Shown: positions 8,120 to 16,541 of the stretch, piece after piece | Position numbering within the stretch: position 1 is the stretch's first letter | How the letters are laid out: the number at the start of each line of letters is the position of its first letter | Translations under genes and position numbers: made by a program | The notes under the pieces: generated by a model | Seen by the model: only the letters and a program-made list of their open reading frames with translations | Database searches by the model: none | What the model was told of the DNA's origin: nothing | DNA from: Bacillota bacterium | Lineage (GTDB): Bacteria; Bacillota_I; Bacilli_A; Erysipelotrichales; Erysipelotrichaceae | Assembly (NCBI GenBank): GCA_023249475.1 | Contig: JAHFCO010000001.1 | Coordinates: 122,727-186,726, forward strand | Length of the DNA stretch: 64,000 nucleotides | Direction: 5' to 3'

Positions 8120-10343
8120 GGTCTTCCACTTCTTTCCGTTTCGCGTTGTTGAAGCGGTCCAAGGTCCCGACCAGATAGCCCGTGATCCGACGGATGCGTT
8201 GGAACGCTTCCCCGTCGTTTTCATTCCGGCCGCATTTCGGACACGTCTCGCCTTCGATCACCCCTTGATAGCCGCAAACGGCATCCCGGTCGATCGGATG
8301 GTTGATCGAACCATAGCCGATGCCGCTCTTCCGCATCAACTGGACGATGTCTTCCATCGCATCGAGGTTCTTCAGGGGATCCCCGTCGATCTCCACGTAG
8401 GTGATGTGCCCGGCCGGCGTGACCGCATGGTACGGGGCTTCGATGGCGATTTTATCCGCGATCGAAATCGGATGGTAGACGGGGACATGGAAGGCGTTGG
8501 TATAGTAGTCACGGTCGGTGACCCCTTCGATTTCCCCGTAAAGTTTACGGTCGATGCGTGTGAAGCGACCCGACAATCCTTCCGCCGGCGTCGCCAACAA
8601 CGTGATGTTCAAGCGGTGTTGGTCGGATTTCCGCTCACAGAACGCATGCATGGTCGAAACGATCCTCAATCCGAGTTCCTGCGCCTTTTCACTCTCGCCG
8701 TGGTGTTTCCCGATCAGCGTCTTCAGACATTCCGCCAAGCCGATGAACCCGATGCTGAGGGTCCCTTGGTTCAGTACCGGTCCGATCGAATCGCCCTTTT
8801 CCAGTTTCTCGCTTCCTTGCCAGATCCCTTGCCCCATCAAGAAGGGGAAATTATCCACTTTCTTCCCCGCTTGGTACGCCATTCTCTGAAGCAATTGGTC
8901 GAGCACTTCCTCAAGACGCTGATCGAGTTCCGCGAAGAACCCGGTTTCATCCCATGTTTCGTGACGCAGGGTGCCGTGGTTGAGTCCGATCCGTACCAGA
9001 TTGATCGTGGTGAAGGAAAGGTTGCCTCGTCCGGCGACCTGCGCTTCGCCGCAACGGTTCCCGATCACCCGTGTCCGGCATCCCATGTAGGCGACTTCCG
9101 TCTGGGGTTTTCCCTCCACCAGGAATTGTCGGTTGAACGGGGCGTCCAGGAAACTGAAGTTCGGAAACAAGCGCTTCGCGCTGACGCGTAGCGCCAGTTT
9201 GAAGAGATCGAAATTGGGGTCCTGCGGTAAGGCGTTCACGCCTTCCTTGACTTTGAAGATCAGGATGGGGAAGATCGGAGTCTCCCCGTTGCCCAAGCCC
9301 GCTTCATGCGCAAGCAAAAGATTCTCGGTGACCATACGTCCGGCGACGCTGGTATCCGTACCGAAATTCAAACTTGAGAACGGAACCTGCGCCCCGGCCC
9401 GTGAATGCATGGTATTCAGATTATGGATCAACCCTTCCATGGCCTGGTAGGTTTTCCGACGTGTCTTCTCCAAAGCCTTCTTAAGCGCGAAATCGACCAA
9501 GGCATTCCCCTTGACCGCCTTCTCGATCTCGTCGATCTCGATCCGCAAGCTTTCATCGACCGACTCCCCGCGAATCTCGCTGATCGTCTTCAGGTGCTCC
9601 GCGAACTCTTTCCTGAAGGTTTTCCTTACCCCTTCCGCAAGATCGTAATCAAACATCGGCAGGCTTTGTCCCCCGTGTTGGTCGTTCTGATTGCTTTGGA
9701 TCGCGATCGCCGCCAACGCCGCATAGGATTCGATGCCCATCGGTTCACGCAAGGCCCCGTGCCCCGTCGAGAACCCGCCGCTAAAGAGCCGTCCCGCGTC
9801 GATCTGGCAACATGTCAGCGTCCCCATGGCATAGAAATCCAGATCGTGGATATGGATCGCCCCCTCGTCGTGGAGACGTGTGGATCGGGGGGCGAGCAGG
9901 AAATGCTTGGTGAATTCCTTGGATACCGCGCTGCCGTATTGAAGCATCGTCCCCATCGCCGTGTTTCCGTCGATGTTCGCGTTTTCCCGTTTGATGTCCG
10001 AATGTTTGGAGAAGGTGATCATCTCCAACGATTTCATGAGGTCGCTCTTGATTTCCCTTTGTCGGGTCCTCTGGTCGCGATAGCGGATGTATCGCTCCGC
10101 CACGGCATACTCCTTCTCGACCATCAGCGTCGCGACGACCGCATCCTGGATCTTCTCGATCGTCAGTTCTTCCTGCGCCGCCATCAAGCGACCCTCGACC
10201 AGCATCGCCAACTCGTCAGGGTCTCTCAGGACCGAAAGTCCCGCCTCGTTTGCGTTCGCCTGGGCCTTCTTGATCGCATCCGTGATCCGTCCGCGATCAT
10301 ATTCGACGACTCTTCCATCCCGTTTCACCACTTCTTTGTGCAT
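8103..10343 (-). CDS. nrdD: Anaerobic (class III) ribonucleoside-triphosphate reductase
   Basis: 746 residues; reduces ribonucleotides to deoxyribonucleotides without oxygen by glycyl-radical chemistry. An ATP-cone allosteric domain occupies about 4-95, followed by the ten-stranded barrel with the NRCGEAQVAGRGN region, and the C-terminal glycyl-radical loop RRITGYLVG with Gly722. The zinc site just before it reads DAVC...CPKC: the first Cys of the usual CxxC pair is Asp, so only three Cys remain. nrdG follows, overlapping. Expression should be switched off by cobalamin through the upstream riboswitch. Confidence 0.97.
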   Translation of the reverse strand: MHKEVVKRDGRVVEYDRGRITDAIKKAQANANEAGLSVLRDPDELAMLVEGRLMAAQEELTIEKIQDAVVATLMVEKEYAVAERYIRYRDQRTRQREIKSDLMKSLEMITFSKHSDIKRENANIDGNTAMGTMLQYGSAVSKEFTKHFLLAPRSTRLHDEGAIHIHDLDFYAMGTLTCCQIDAGRLFSGGFSTGHGALREPMGIESYAALAAIAIQSNQNDQHGGQSLPMFDYDLAEGVRKTFRKEFAEHLKTISEIRGESVDESLRIEIDEIEKAVKGNALVDFALKKALEKTRRKTYQAMEGLIHNLNTMHSRAGAQVPFSSLNFGTDTSVAGRMVTENLLLAHEAGLGNGETPIFPILIFKVKEGVNALPQDPNFDLFKLALRVSAKRLFPNFSFLDAPFNRQFLVEGKPQTEVAYMGCRTRVIGNRCGEAQVAGRGNLSFTTINLVRIGLNHGTLRHETWDETGFFAELDQRLEEVLDQLLQRMAYQAGKKVDNFPFLMGQGIWQGSEKLEKGDSIGPVLNQGTLSIGFIGLAECLKTLIGKHHGESEKAQELGLRIVSTMHAFCERKSDQHRLNITLLATPAEGLSGRFTRIDRKLYGEIEGVTDRDYYTNAFHVPVYHPISIADKIAIEAPYHAVTPAGHITYVEIDGDPLKNLDAMEDIVQLMRKSGIGYGSINHPIDRDAVCGYQGVIEGETCPKCGRNENDGEAFQRIRRITGYLVGTLDRFNNAKRKEVEDRVKHR

Positions 10344-10436
10344 GTTTGCCCTTTCCTCAAAGAATCCTTACTGGAAGTGTGCATAATAAAAAGCAGTCGC
10401 TTATCCTTCGTAAGCTCCAAACGCATCTTTGAATAA

Positions 10437-10592
10437 GGCAGGTCTTCCGGCTCAAGGTCAACGTCTGGCTTCACCTTCCCATGCGGTGCACAGTGGTCTA
10501 CGAAGCAGACTCGCTTTTACGGCGGCGAGGACCGCGCGGGACTGACACCCGCTTCCCTGTTGGCGCATTGCTGCGACCTTATTCCTCTTTGA
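10437..10592 (-). ncRNA. Cobalamin (B12) riboswitch in the nrdDG leader
   Basis: Read on the minus strand, the leader contains the conserved adenosylcobalamin aptamer pieces in order: GGTCGCAG start, ACAGGGAAGC, GGTG...CAGTCCC, GACCACTG (B12-box type) and the 3' end GAGCCGGAAGACCTGCC. It begins at the predicted transcription start and ends about 95 bases before the nrdD start. Binding of cobalamin normally represses downstream genes. I saw no convincing terminator in the 90 bases after it, so control could be at termination or ribosome access. Confidence 0.93.
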
Positions 10593-10599
10593 TAGGTTG

Positions 10600-10628
10600 A
10601 TTCTACCATGGAAGGGACGGGCTTTCAA
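10600..10628 (-). promoter_or_regulatory. Sigma-A promoter of the riboswitch-nrdDG transcript
   Basis: TTGAAA (10623-10628), 17-bp spacer, TAGAAT (10600-10605) on the minus strand. The predicted start falls at about 10592, the 5' edge of the aptamer. The rest of the gap up to the helicase promoter shows nothing recognisable. Confidence 0.75.
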
Positions 10629-10765
10629 CGTCGGAAGGGATTGAAAATCATGAAACAAAACGATGAGAAACGACGGTCTTGATGCATGTAACCGCTACCC
10701 TTTTGCGTGTTGAAATCTTCTCGCGTGAAATGAATCATTTGCTATGAAAGTGGTGGGGATTGTGG

Positions 10766-10793
10766 TATAATGCGACGGTATGTTTTGACATAC
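10766..10793 (+). promoter_or_regulatory. Extended -10 promoter and 5' hairpin of the RNA helicase gene
   Basis: TGG-TATAAT (10763-10771) is an extended -10 with no good -35. It is followed by a 6-bp hairpin GTATGT-TTTG-ACATAC (10778-10793) at the start of the leader, which could stabilise the mRNA or respond to temperature. Confidence 0.5.
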
Positions 10794-10813
10794 ACGAAGA
10801 AAGAGAGAATTGA

Positions 10814-12502
10814 ATGAACTTTAATGAACTGAATTTGTCCCCCGAGCTGCTCAGAGCGGTCGAGGATATGGGTTATACCCAGACCACCTCGATCCAAGAA
10901 AAAACCATCCCTGTCATGTTACAGGGCTTGGATTTGATCGGACAGAGCCAAACGGGGACGGGAAAGACCGCTGCCTTCGGATTACCGTTGATCCAGTCGA
11001 TCGTTCCCAGCGACAAGAAGCGCCCGCAAGCGCTGATTATGTGTCCTACCCGCGAGTTGTCGATCCAAGTAGCCGAGGAACTGAGGAAGTTTGCGAAATA
11101 CACGGAAGGGGTCCGCACCGTAACCATTTACGGAGGACAACCGATTTCCGTACAGATCCGTGAATTGAAAAGCGGAGCGGACATCATCGTCGGCACCCCC
11201 GGCCGTATCAAAGATCATATCGATCGTCACACCCTGAAGTTCGAAGATCTGAAAGTATTGGTATTGGATGAAGCCGATGAAATGTTGAACATGGGATTCC
11301 GCGAAGAAATCGAAGACATCTTGTCGTATCTGCCGCAAGAGCGTCAAACCGTAATGTTCTCCGCCACCATGCCGCAACCGATCTTGAATCTGACGGAAGC
11401 CTACATGAAGGATCCGGAATTCATCAAGATCAAGACGTCCGAGATGACCGTATCCACGATCGAACAGATCCTCTACGAAACCAACCAAGGCACCAAACAG
11501 GATTTGTTGCTTCAACTGTTGGAAATCTACCGTCCTGAATTGTCCATGGTCTTCTGTAACACGAAGAAGATGGTCGACGACATCGCTTCCCTGCTATTAA
11601 GCAAGGGATACGGCGCCGCCGCGATCCATGGCGACATGAAGCAGGAAATGCGCTCCATCGTCATGGCGAAGTTCAAAGACCGCAAGATCAACATCCTGGT
11701 ATGTACCGATGTCGCCGCGCGCGGGATCGACGTCGACGATATGGATATCGTCTTCAACTTCGACTTGCCGCAGGAAATCGAATACTATGTCCACCGGATC
11801 GGCCGTACCGGTCGTGCCGGGAAGACGGGGATCGCGATCAGCTTGATCACGCCGCGTCAGAAGTACTTGGTCAACGTTCTGGAACGTTTGACCCGTGCGA
11901 AGATCAACAAGAAACCCTTGCCGACCTTGGCCGAAGTCCAGGAAATCAAATTCCACCAGATGAAGACCGAAATGCGTAAGCTTTTGGCCAAAGAAGTCCC
12001 GGATGAAATCAAACGCATCGTCGAAGAACTCGTCGATGAAGGCTTCTCCTTGGAAGAAATCAGCCGCGCCTTGTTGTTCAAGACGATCGGCGGGGATGTC
12101 TTCAAGGAAATCAAATCACCGGCCAGCCTGCAGAAAGTGGTCACCCACAAGGGTTACTCCAATCTTACGCTGGACGTCGGGAACGCCCATGGCATCGCCG
12201 CCGCCCACATCGTGAGCTGCATCGCGGAAGCCAGCGGGATCTCCGGACGCGATATCGGGAAGATCCGGATCGGCGAACGTACGACGACCGTCGAGATCCC
12301 TGTCCAACACGACAAGGCCATCTTGGAAGAAGTCAACAAAGCGACGATCAAAGGCTACACGATCAAAGCGGTCTTGTCCCCTGTCGTCGACCGTCCTTAT
12401 GAAAAGCGTTCCTACGGCGGTTCGGGCAGTTATGACCGTAACCGTGACTTCGGGAACCGTTCCAAAGGACCGCGCAGAAGCAACTACACCGAAAAGAACT
12501 AA
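10814..12502 (+). CDS. DEAD-box RNA helicase (DeaD/CshA type) with DbpA-like RNA-binding domain
   Basis: 562 residues. The RecA-like core shows the Q motif, Walker A GTGKT (48-52), PTREL, TPGR, DEAD, SAT, ARGID and HRIGRTGRAG in order. A linker and dimerisation-like helical region (about 370-430) precede a C-terminal RNA-recognition fold of the DbpA/CsdA type (about 430-510, GRDIGKIRIGERTTTVEIP), then a short Arg/Gly/Ser/Tyr-rich tail. It unwinds structured RNA in ribosome assembly and mRNA decay, often at low temperature. It is a single gene with its own promoter and terminator. Confidence 0.94.
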   Translation: MNFNELNLSPELLRAVEDMGYTQTTSIQEKTIPVMLQGLDLIGQSQTGTGKTAAFGLPLIQSIVPSDKKRPQALIMCPTRELSIQVAEELRKFAKYTEGVRTVTIYGGQPISVQIRELKSGADIIVGTPGRIKDHIDRHTLKFEDLKVLVLDEADEMLNMGFREEIEDILSYLPQERQTVMFSATMPQPILNLTEAYMKDPEFIKIKTSEMTVSTIEQILYETNQGTKQDLLLQLLEIYRPELSMVFCNTKKMVDDIASLLLSKGYGAAAIHGDMKQEMRSIVMAKFKDRKINILVCTDVAARGIDVDDMDIVFNFDLPQEIEYYVHRIGRTGRAGKTGIAISLITPRQKYLVNVLERLTRAKINKKPLPTLAEVQEIKFHQMKTEMRKLLAKEVPDEIKRIVEELVDEGFSLEEISRALLFKTIGGDVFKEIKSPASLQKVVTHKGYSNLTLDVGNAHGIAAAHIVSCIAEASGISGRDIGKIRIGERTTTVEIPVQHDKAILEEVNKATIKGYTIKAVLSPVVDRPYEKRSYGGSGSYDRNRDFGNRSKGPRRSNYTEKN

Positions 12503-12504
12503 AG

Positions 12505-12534
12505 AAAATCCGGAAAGCAATTTCCGGATTTTTT
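12505..12534. terminator. Intrinsic terminator of the RNA helicase gene
   Basis: AAAATCCGGAAA / TTTCCGGATTTTTT around a GCAA loop; also usable for the convergent gene ending at 12533. Confidence 0.85.
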
Positions 12535-13078
12535 AATTCATCTGTCTTTTCTTGAATTGTCCGTAGAGGAAGATCGATATCCCCGCGACCATGATCACCA
12601 TGCCCAACACCATCATCCCGTCGAGGAGGGGGTTGAAGACGTTGGCGACGTTGGGGCGATTTCCGAAGAAGCCCCCGAACCCACCGAGTATCCCGTCGAA
12701 CATCGAGTTCGCCTGTTGGTTCATCGCGGACGAGATGCTTTTGAACACGAAGGCGGCAAGCGTCATCGCCGCGCCGAATCCCGCGATGACCCACCCGTAG
12801 TAATGCCAGACTTTCTTGACGAACTTCTCGGCGGATTGAAACGCGTTCTCGTTTTCAAGCACGGGTTCCCTTACGGCGTGTTCATCCTTGTGCAGCAACT
12901 CTTCGATCGTCATCCCCAACACACGGCAGAGTTCCACCCCGTTTTGAAGATCGGGAAGCGCGATGTCCTGTTCCCACTTCGAGATGGATTGGCGCGACAC
13001 ATTGAGTTGCGCTGCCAACTGATCCTGCGATAAACCAAGCGACTTTCTGCGATTCTGAATCTTTTGTCCTGTTGTCAT
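12533..13078 (-). CDS. XRE-family regulator with C-terminal membrane helices
   Basis: 181 residues: an N-terminal helix-turn-helix (about 4-60, QDQLAAQLNVSRQSISKWEQ) followed by two hydrophobic segments (about 95-115 and 150-172), so a DNA-binding protein tied to the membrane. Such proteins usually control neighbouring transporters or respond to membrane stress. The start at 13078 is backed by AAGGGGGT. No obvious target is adjacent; the gene may be autoregulated. Ligand unknown. Confidence 0.8.
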   Translation of the reverse strand: MTTGQKIQNRRKSLGLSQDQLAAQLNVSRQSISKWEQDIALPDLQNGVELCRVLGMTIEELLHKDEHAVREPVLENENAFQSAEKFVKKVWHYYGWVIAGFGAAMTLAAFVFKSISSAMNQQANSMFDGILGGFGGFFGNRPNVANVFNPLLDGMMVLGMVIMVAGISIFLYGQFKKRQMN

Positions 13079-13166
13079 GAATTGACCCCCTTGTTCGTAG
13101 TGTAGATCACACCTGCGAAATTTCCCATCAACGCATCCATTCATCTGCGCAACTTTGGTTGCATTC

Positions 13167-13559
13167 CTATTTTTTCTTCACCGGATTCAGCGGATCGTGC
13201 TTCTCTTCCTTCTTTTTCGCGTAATGATCGATCTTTCTCTGGATCACCTGCAAATTGCTTTGATAGACTTCGATCTGTTCCATCACCCGGTTTTTCTGTG
13301 CCAAGAGAAGTTCATAGCGTTGATCGACCGTGTCTTCCTCGCTATGGCAAAGTTCCACATACTTCTTGATTTCGGAGATCGACATCCCGCTGCGACGAAA
13401 ACATTGGATCAATCGGATCCATTCGATGTCTTTTTCACAGTAATCCCGATGTCCCGCCGCATTGCGCCCGATGGTCGGTAAAAGCCCCGCGCGTTCATAA
13501 TAGTGGAGCGTCGGGATGGAGAGTTCGAATTGTTTCGCGACTTTATCGATGGTTGCCAT
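13167..13559 (-). CDS. MerR-family transcriptional regulator
   Basis: 130 residues: MerR winged helix (about 3-70, with LHYYERAGLLPTIGRNAAGHRDY), then a long coiled coil (about 78-118) and a Lys-rich tail. There are no metal-binding cysteines at the dimer end and no effector domain, like the AdhR/small-MerR group that senses aldehydes or other small reactive compounds. It sits close to, but does not abut, an iron alcohol dehydrogenase gene (14209), a plausible target. No link to the cobalamin-binding protein at 29750 is visible. Confidence 0.88.
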   Translation of the reverse strand: MATIDKVAKQFELSIPTLHYYERAGLLPTIGRNAAGHRDYCEKDIEWIRLIQCFRRSGMSISEIKKYVELCHSEEDTVDQRYELLLAQKNRVMEQIEVYQSNLQVIQRKIDHYAKKKEEKHDPLNPVKKK

Positions 13560-13615
13560 GGTTACCTCACGATGTCTATTCTATCATGGATTTCCCTTGC
13601 TTCACTCCCTTGGGG

Positions 13616-13644
13616 ATGAAAAAAGACCGCTTTTAGCGGTCTTT
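13616..13644 (-). terminator. Intrinsic terminator of the YtxH-like gene
   Basis: AAAGACCGCT / AGCGGTCTTT stem followed by TTTTTTC on the minus strand. Confidence 0.85.
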
Positions 13645-13669
13645 CGAGAATCGTCTTGCCCGATCAGGG

Positions 13670-13990
13670 TTAGTTCCCTAATTTCAACTTCTCGGCGACA
13701 TCATCGCTCGCGGTTTTAAGTTCATGTTCAACATCTTCGATCGTCTTCTTCACGTTCTTCTTCACATCCCGGATCACATGCATGATTTTCTCTTCTTGTT
13801 CAGGCGAGCGCATCGCATCGATCTTCTCTTCCGCATGTTCTTTCATTTCATCGACGAAGGCTTTCGCTTCTTCGATCAGTTCTTCCGGTTTCTTCGTCGA
13901 TCCTTTACGATTCATGTAGAGGTACGTCGCCGCACCCACCGTCGCGACCATCGCTGTGACTCCTAGAAAAACCTTGGTGCTTGTTCTCAT
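13670..13990 (-). CDS. YtxH-like stress/envelope protein
   Basis: 106 residues: a short N-terminal basic stretch, one transmembrane helix (about 7-26, with VGAATYLYMNRKG) and a highly charged coiled coil rich in Lys and Glu to the end. This is the YtxH/YhaH-type architecture often induced by general stress. A long structured leader lies between promoter and start (see 14042-14095). Role unknown beyond a probable membrane-attached coiled coil. Confidence 0.7.
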   Translation of the reverse strand: MRTSTKVFLGVTAMVATVGAATYLYMNRKGSTKKPEELIEEAKAFVDEMKEHAEEKIDAMRSPEQEEKIMHVIRDVKKNVKKTIEDVEHELKTASDDVAEKLKLGN

Positions 13991-14041
13991 ATCAAACCCT
14001 TCTTTCTGTGTTGTAGACGTAAGTCGGGCAAATGATTCTCT

Positions 14042-14095
14042 GACATCCCGCGAAAGAACCTGTTGAAGGATCGTTTTCTGTCGTGCGGGTATGTC
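14042..14095 (-). other. Structured 5' leader hairpin of the YtxH-like mRNA
   Basis: On the minus strand GACAT-A-CCCGC pairs with GCGGG-ATGTC across a 32-base loop: ten pairs with one bulge. The 5' arm starts within a few bases of the predicted transcription start. It matches no riboswitch I know. Confidence 0.45.
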
Positions 14096-14098
14096 TCC

Positions 14099-14127
14099 AT
14101 TATACTCTCATTGACATGAAAGGTCGA
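14099..14127 (-). promoter_or_regulatory. Promoter of the YtxH-like gene
   Basis: TCGACC (14122-14127), 17-bp spacer, consensus TATAAT (14099-14104) on the minus strand. Confidence 0.6.
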
Positions 14128-14208
14128 ATCTTGTGACGTTTTCGATGATATCGCTTGACCTCAAGCGGGCTTTACGGAGTAAACTAAAGATGAATCAAGG
14201 AGGATGAA

Positions 14209-15369
14209 ATGGATAACTTCAAATTTCATGCATACACCGAAATCTTATTCGGTAAGGGACAAATCCAACAGCTTCCCGCGGTACTTTCAAAGTACGGGAA
14301 GAACGTATTATTGGCGTATGGGTCGGGAAGCATCAAGAAAAACGGGATTTATGATTCGATCCAAAGTTTGTTGAGCGACTTCAACGTCATCGATTTCGCC
14401 GACATCGAACCCAATCCGCATTTGGCCACGGTCGAACGGGGGCGCGATCTTTGTTTGGCGCATAACGTCGACGTGATTCTGGCGGTCGGAGGCGGAAGCG
14501 TCATCGACTGCAGTAAAGTGGTCGCCGCGGCGACATTCTATGACGGGAACGCATGGGACTTGGTCGAGAATTCAAGCAAGATCACCAAGGCGTTGCCGAT
14601 CGTGACGGTTTTGACGATGGCCGGTACGGGTTCCGAAATGAACAAGGGTGCGGTCATCACGAATACGGAAACCCAGGTGAAACGGGGGACGGGGGCGTGG
14701 ACGACCATCCCGCAAACGTCGATCGTCGATCCGACCTATCTGTATACTTTACCGGCCAAACAGACGGCCGCCGGCAGCGCCGACATTTTCTCCCATGTCC
14801 TGGAGAGTTATTTCAAACGGACACCGGACGCCTATGTCCAAGACCGGATGGCGGAAGCCATCTTGTTGACGGTCATCAAGTACGCTCCGATCGCCATGGT
14901 TTACCCGGAAGACTATAGCGCCCGTGCGAACCTGGCCTGGGCGAGTTCCCTGGCGTTGAACGGGATCTTGGGAAGCGGTAAGAACGGCGCCTGGTCCGTC
15001 CATCCGATCGAACACGAACTGAGCGCCTATTACGATTTGACCCATGGCATCGGATTGGCCATCCTTACCCCGCCGTGGATGCGACATATCCTCAACGAAG
15101 ACACCGTCGACAAGTTCTGCGAATACGGCGTCAACGTATGGAAACTCCCCAGCGACATGCCCCGCTTCGATCTGGCCAATGCCGCGATCGATGCGACGGA
15201 GACGTTCTTCGAGTCCTTGAAGATTCCGATGACCTTGCATGAGGTCGGCATCGATGCATCGAAGTTCGAAGTCATGGCGAAGAAAGCCGTCGAACTCGGC
15301 GGACTCGCCTATGCCTATGTCCCGATGAACGAGAAGGATGTCGTCGAGATCCTGGAAGCGTGTAAATAA
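14209..15369 (+). CDS. Iron-containing alcohol dehydrogenase (butanol dehydrogenase-like)
   Basis: 386 residues of the iron-dependent ADH family (BdhA/YqhD branch). The NAD(P)-binding GGGSVIDCSK motif is near residue 95 and TMAGTGSEMN near 146. Metal ligands appear in AGSADIFSHVLE (Asp and His) and in HPIEHELSAYYDLTHGIGLAIL (two His). It interconverts aldehydes and alcohols, usually to dispose of reducing power in fermentation or to detoxify aldehydes. AAGGAGG precedes the start. It is a single gene with a terminator; the MerR regulator 650 bp upstream could control it. Confidence 0.92.
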   Translation: MDNFKFHAYTEILFGKGQIQQLPAVLSKYGKNVLLAYGSGSIKKNGIYDSIQSLLSDFNVIDFADIEPNPHLATVERGRDLCLAHNVDVILAVGGGSVIDCSKVVAAATFYDGNAWDLVENSSKITKALPIVTVLTMAGTGSEMNKGAVITNTETQVKRGTGAWTTIPQTSIVDPTYLYTLPAKQTAAGSADIFSHVLESYFKRTPDAYVQDRMAEAILLTVIKYAPIAMVYPEDYSARANLAWASSLALNGILGSGKNGAWSVHPIEHELSAYYDLTHGIGLAILTPPWMRHILNEDTVDKFCEYGVNVWKLPSDMPRFDLANAAIDATETFFESLKIPMTLHEVGIDASKFEVMAKKAVELGGLAYAYVPMNEKDVVEILEACK

Positions 15370-15372
15370 AAG

Positions 15373-15398
15373 AAACGGGAATCGTCGGATTCCCGTTT
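15373..15398. terminator. Intrinsic terminator after the alcohol dehydrogenase
   Basis: AAACGGGAATC / GATTCCCGTTT with a GTCG loop and T-rich flanks on both strands; it can also end the small gene at 15409-15504. Confidence 0.85.
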
Positions 15399-15408
15399 TA
15401 TTTGTTTC

Positions 15409-15504
15409 CTACCTCATCGCAAGCATGGACTGGATGCATTGCGCCAGTTCCTGCCCTCTCATCCCGCAAACCAATACGCACTGCGCGATCATCAAACCAA
15501 ACAT
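15409..15504 (-). CDS. Candidate 31-residue hydrophobic small protein
   Basis: A 31-codon frame with an excellent ribosome site (AAGGAGG, 5-6 bases before ATG) and TAG stop, followed by an intrinsic terminator on the same strand. The peptide starts MFGLMIAQCVLVCGMRGQ, a short hydrophobic stretch with two Cys in the first 13 residues, then a polar end with one more Cys and a terminal Arg. It is separated from the upstream DegV gene by that gene's own terminator. Support is positional only; it may be a chance frame. Confidence 0.35.
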   Translation of the reverse strand: MFGLMIAQCVLVCGMRGQELAQCIQSMLAMR

Positions 15505-15574
15505 GGAGAACCTCCTTCGTCTTTCGACAAGTCGATTCTACGATAAAGTTGTTGCGAAAGTGTGTCGAAAAGAA

Positions 15575-15594
15575 AACATCCTTTGCGGGATGTT
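15575..15594 (-). terminator. Intrinsic terminator of the first DegV gene
   Basis: AACATCC / GGATGTT stem overlapping the stop codon, followed by TTCTTTT on the minus strand. Confidence 0.7.
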
Positions 15595-16445
15595 TACCAA
15601 ACGACTTTACGTATGGCTTGGCATGCGACGCATCCAAGCCCGGTATTGACACCGACCGTCGAAATCAACGGTACGAAGTAGATTTCCGAATTCGGGAACT
15701 CATGTTGGATTTTCCCCAACAATTCTCTGCCGGATTCTTCCGCCCAGACATGGGCGACACAGATTCGATGATGTTCGTCGACCCCCATCTTCTTGAAGTA
15801 CTCGATGACCGAATCGAAGGCCCTGGGCATCGTCCGTACTTTCTCATGGACGTCGATCTTCCCCGCCGTCGCTTTGTTGACGATCAGCACCGGTTTGATC
15901 TTGAAGAGTCCGCCGATCGTGGCGGCCAAGGGGGTGACCCGTCCGTTGCGGGCCAGGTGCGGCAAATCGTCGGCGATGACGAAGGTGACGCTGTCCGCCG
16001 CGGCTGCCTGCAAGGTTTCCCGGACTTCCTTGACGCTCTTCCCCGCATCGAACATAGTGCGCGCGGTGATCGCGAGATGGAGCTGGTTGCTAGCGGTCGA
16101 ATAACAATCGATGAAATCGAAGGGGATTCCGACGGTTTGCGCCGCGCTCTGCATGGCGCCCAACGTACCCGACAATCCCGGACAGATCGGTACCGCGAAA
16201 ATCCGGTCGTAGTTCTCTTTCAACGATTCGAACAATTCCTCGATCCGACCCAATGGCGGTAGTGAAGTCATCAGATTCTTCTTGTCCGCCAACATTTGAT
16301 ACGTGTCATCGATCGAAATGGTCTCCCCTTCGAGGAAGGTTTCAACCCCGTCGGTGATTTGCAAAGGAAGCTTAAACAAGCCGTCCATGACGACCCCTTC
16401 ATGATAGATATTACTACCGCTATCTGTGACTACCGCGATTTTCAT
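15594..16445 (-). CDS. DegV-family fatty-acid-binding protein (FakB-like)
   Basis: 283 residues. The DegV fold begins MKIAVVTDSGSNI and shows the lipid carboxylate-binding features TSLPP (about 65), CPGLSGTLGAMQSA (about 92), and the RNGRV motif (about 169). FakB proteins hold one fatty acid and present it to the FakA kinase, feeding exogenous fatty acids into phospholipid synthesis. A second FakB-like gene lies just upstream and a FakA-FakB fusion at 26148, so this may be one of several carriers with different chain preference. The start at 16445 has GGGTGGAG before it. Confidence 0.9.
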   Translation of the reverse strand: MKIAVVTDSGSNIYHEGVVMDGLFKLPLQITDGVETFLEGETISIDDTYQMLADKKNLMTSLPPLGRIEELFESLKENYDRIFAVPICPGLSGTLGAMQSAAQTVGIPFDFIDCYSTASNQLHLAITARTMFDAGKSVKEVRETLQAAAADSVTFVIADDLPHLARNGRVTPLAATIGGLFKIKPVLIVNKATAGKIDVHEKVRTMPRAFDSVIEYFKKMGVDEHHRICVAHVWAEESGRELLGKIQHEFPNSEIYFVPLISTVGVNTGLGCVACQAIRKVVW

Positions 16446-16503
16446 TGTACACTCCACCCTTCTTTCTCTATTTTAAGACCAAGTCTGAAAGAAAGCAAAA
16501 GAA

Positions 16504-16520
16504 AACGCCAGAATGGCGTC
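16504..16520 (-). terminator. Intrinsic terminator of the second DegV gene
   Basis: GACGCCA / TGGCGTT stem followed by TTCTTTT on the minus strand. Confidence 0.7.
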
Positions 16521-16541
16521 TTGAAACATAAATTTGTATGG

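Noticed and set aside
8109..10436. Long plus-strand frames opposite nrdD
   Set aside because: They mirror codon structure of nrdD, have no ribosome sites and give low-complexity His/Asp/Arg-rich products.
10344..10436. A terminator or anti-terminator between riboswitch and nrdD
   Set aside because: Only a 5-bp stem (GCTTA/TAAGC) with poor extension was found, too weak to call.
10458..10658. A 66-codon minus-strand frame upstream of nrdD
   Set aside because: It lies inside the cobalamin riboswitch and promoter and has no ribosome site; the RNA structure explains the conservation.
15402..16262. Long plus-strand frame opposite the first DegV gene
   Set aside because: It is antisense to a clear DegV protein and crosses two terminators.
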